Position numbers and translations under genes: made by a program
Assembly: GCA_036381195.1 (NCBI GenBank)
Contig: DASVDH010000059.1
Span: forward strand, 1-64,000
Source of the DNA: RSA9 sp036381195
GTDB lineage: Bacteria > Gemmatimonadota > Gemmatimonadetes > Longimicrobiales > RSA9
DNA: 64,000 nucleotides
Direction: 5' to 3'
Notes under the pieces: model-generated
What the model was told of the DNA's origin: nothing
The model's input: only the letters and a program-made list of their open reading frames with translations
The model's database searches: none
Shown: in pieces, positions 63,901 to 64,000 of the stretch
Position numbering within the stretch: the first letter of the stretch is position 1
Layout: every line of letters begins with the position of its first letter

Positions 63901-64000
63901 GCCCCGCAGCAGCCCGCTGAAGGGCTGCCTGCCAAGCAGCGGCTCGAGTAGCGCCAGCTCCAGCGGATCCGCCCGCAGCTCCGCCGCCTCGAGGGTCGGC
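60904..64000 (-). CDS. tamB: TamB-like translocation and assembly protein (5' end outside window)
   Basis: At least 1,032 residues of a very large protein; the frame stays open through the right edge, so the N-terminus is missing. The visible part is a long run of beta-strand repeats (AsmA/TamB-like beta-taco) with phrases such as TASGEGLRLDGWRA and LSGTVDAPQLAGSF. It ends in the DUF490 domain (about the last 350 residues, with PVVSFTTPEGAAIPESELLS and FGRPSFALGE). Terminal Tyr fits barrel interaction. TamB and its relatives bridge inner and outer membrane and carry phospholipid. An apparent GTG at 63717 is internal. Confidence 0.9.
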   Translation of the reverse strand, partial: PTLEAAELRADPLELALLEPLLGRQPFSGLLRGTITASARTLGFDVTAELTAAGATRGFTAALTGTATCGADGFRLTNLVAELTEAPLAAFRPLVPVLPLSGTVTGRVSVVGPPGAAPLELDVRLALAVGVLLVRGELDLRGREPAYRLTGRVLDVSLAALFGPRAPPARLTAGFSLSGSGTDAATADLELSLAGRFTGWRTDAGDAVAVELVLADGVLRVDRGVLGLATLDAEVTGIWRFVPPAAGALRYALRFASLAPFAPYLPLAADSIAEGVLVAQGDLTGPADRVRLRGTASGEGLRLDGWRAASLEATYEVEPRPVPAAFVVVASARGVQAPVVGAYDTARVEYRQEPPLFSLQVAAARRGGGVLALAADGRILEQGRREAVLRRFVADADGRRWVLVRPAGLAWGGIAGLVVDDVRLVEQGGPGRVSVDGRVPREGPADLIIATAALPVGGLFEAVLGDTTATGLLWLDARVGGVAAAPVVQAEFRVEQASLQGVALGRLSGDLRYAGQRLEVEASSSLEPARALEVRASLPFDFVLEAPPRWRVLDRGPLHASLLADSVGLAAFEPWLRDVRDLEGTFSGRASLSGTVDAPQLAGSFALRGGAVTLIALDRRYTNISADIELEGQRVIVNDLRAPSDGSAVATGTITVETLSRPILDLSIAFDGFRAFSARDGEAAAVTGEIALTGPLAAPVVAGRVVLEDGTVPVDALTGARQPELELYTESELLAIPGIDDAPPPTSPLASLTFDRLVVVAGDALWFDTEETRVRLAGQLVLIGGGNDLRIFGTLQGERGTFTLEAGPVLRRFDVERAEVRFLGSTPPDPMLDVTAVRRVPLGAQREIDIVARITGTASNPVVSFTTPEGAAIPESELLSFLVFGRPSFALGEAEFLGQGLLGEFFLTGLTELTAIELERELAADLGLDFFEIRPGFGAFGGLGLPTVAFGREIAEDVFLTVEAGLGRLAGVETTAAIAVRLQWRIDNEWQLELALEPATRARLLRGGTVVLPLAPPEQQLLILIRRRWTY

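Overview
The window is a very GC-rich, densely packed chromosomal segment of a diderm bacterium. It carries a complete lipid A pathway core (lpxD, an lpxC-fabZ fusion, lpxA, lpxB, lpxK), bamA, skp, lol genes, lgt and tamB. It also has traits usually associated with Gram-positives: mcsA-mcsB-clpC and the bacillithiol gene bshC. That mixture, with the LpxC-FabZ fusion, a GWxTD-like secreted protein and gene order typical of that group, points to Gemmatimonadota or a close relative. This is inference from gene content; no rRNA long enough for placement is present. Almost all genes are on the + strand, mostly with ATGA/GTGA overlaps. There are no mobile elements, CRISPR arrays or phage genes: this is core chromosome.

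Layout. 1-5.7 kb: the 3' end of a 5S rRNA, era, a Trm112-like protein, rnr, a GGDEF protein and a zinc-ribbon protein. 5.8-8.6 kb: prfB (with the programmed +1 frameshift) and lysS behind a promoter that contains a perfect palindrome. 8.6-25 kb: a long envelope and proteostasis block, lolE-lolD, mcsA-mcsB-clpC, bamA-skp, lpxD-lpxC/fabZ-lpxA, a Gfo/Idh/MocA oxidoreductase, a 44-residue membrane microprotein, lpxB, a DUF374 acyltransferase and lpxK. 25-37.6 kb: glutamate dehydrogenase, rlmH, bshC, a small membrane coiled-coil protein, murJ, uvrC, gltX, larC, a TPR protein and a DUF2007 protein. 37.6-45.6 kb: a radical-SAM/DUF512 protein, der, plsY, gpsA, a MerR regulator, surE, pcm, a YqaA-type membrane protein, a hypothetical and apt. 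45.8 kb: tRNA-Arg(CCT) with its own promoter and a strong terminator. 46-49 kb: a TPM-domain protein, a nucleotidyltransferase, LemA and a stress-type membrane protein. 49.3-55 kb: a b6-type cytochrome b, a His-rich membrane-anchored protein, then ccmA-ccmB-ccmF-ccmH. 55-64 kb: lgt, convergent family-4 uracil-DNA glycosylase, small proteins, a GWxTD-like protein divergent from a GntR regulator, and the C-terminal part of tamB running off the right edge.

Main observations. (1) Several intergenic regions carry a consistent promoter, TTGnnn with a 17-18 nt spacer and TAnnTT; two would give almost leaderless mRNAs and several are followed at once by a GC-rich hairpin. (2) The prfB promoter has a perfect 17-bp palindrome between -35 and -10, then a 10-bp leader hairpin and the RF2 frameshift site: three possible layers of control. 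(3) An unannotated 44-residue membrane microprotein is coupled to lpxB. (4) The uracil-DNA glycosylase appears to have His where the family has its fourth [4Fe-4S] cysteine. (5) An orphan b6-type cytochrome b and a His-rich partner sit upstream of a ccm cluster lacking ccmC, ccmE and ccmG. Everything here is read from sequence alone; no database search was run.
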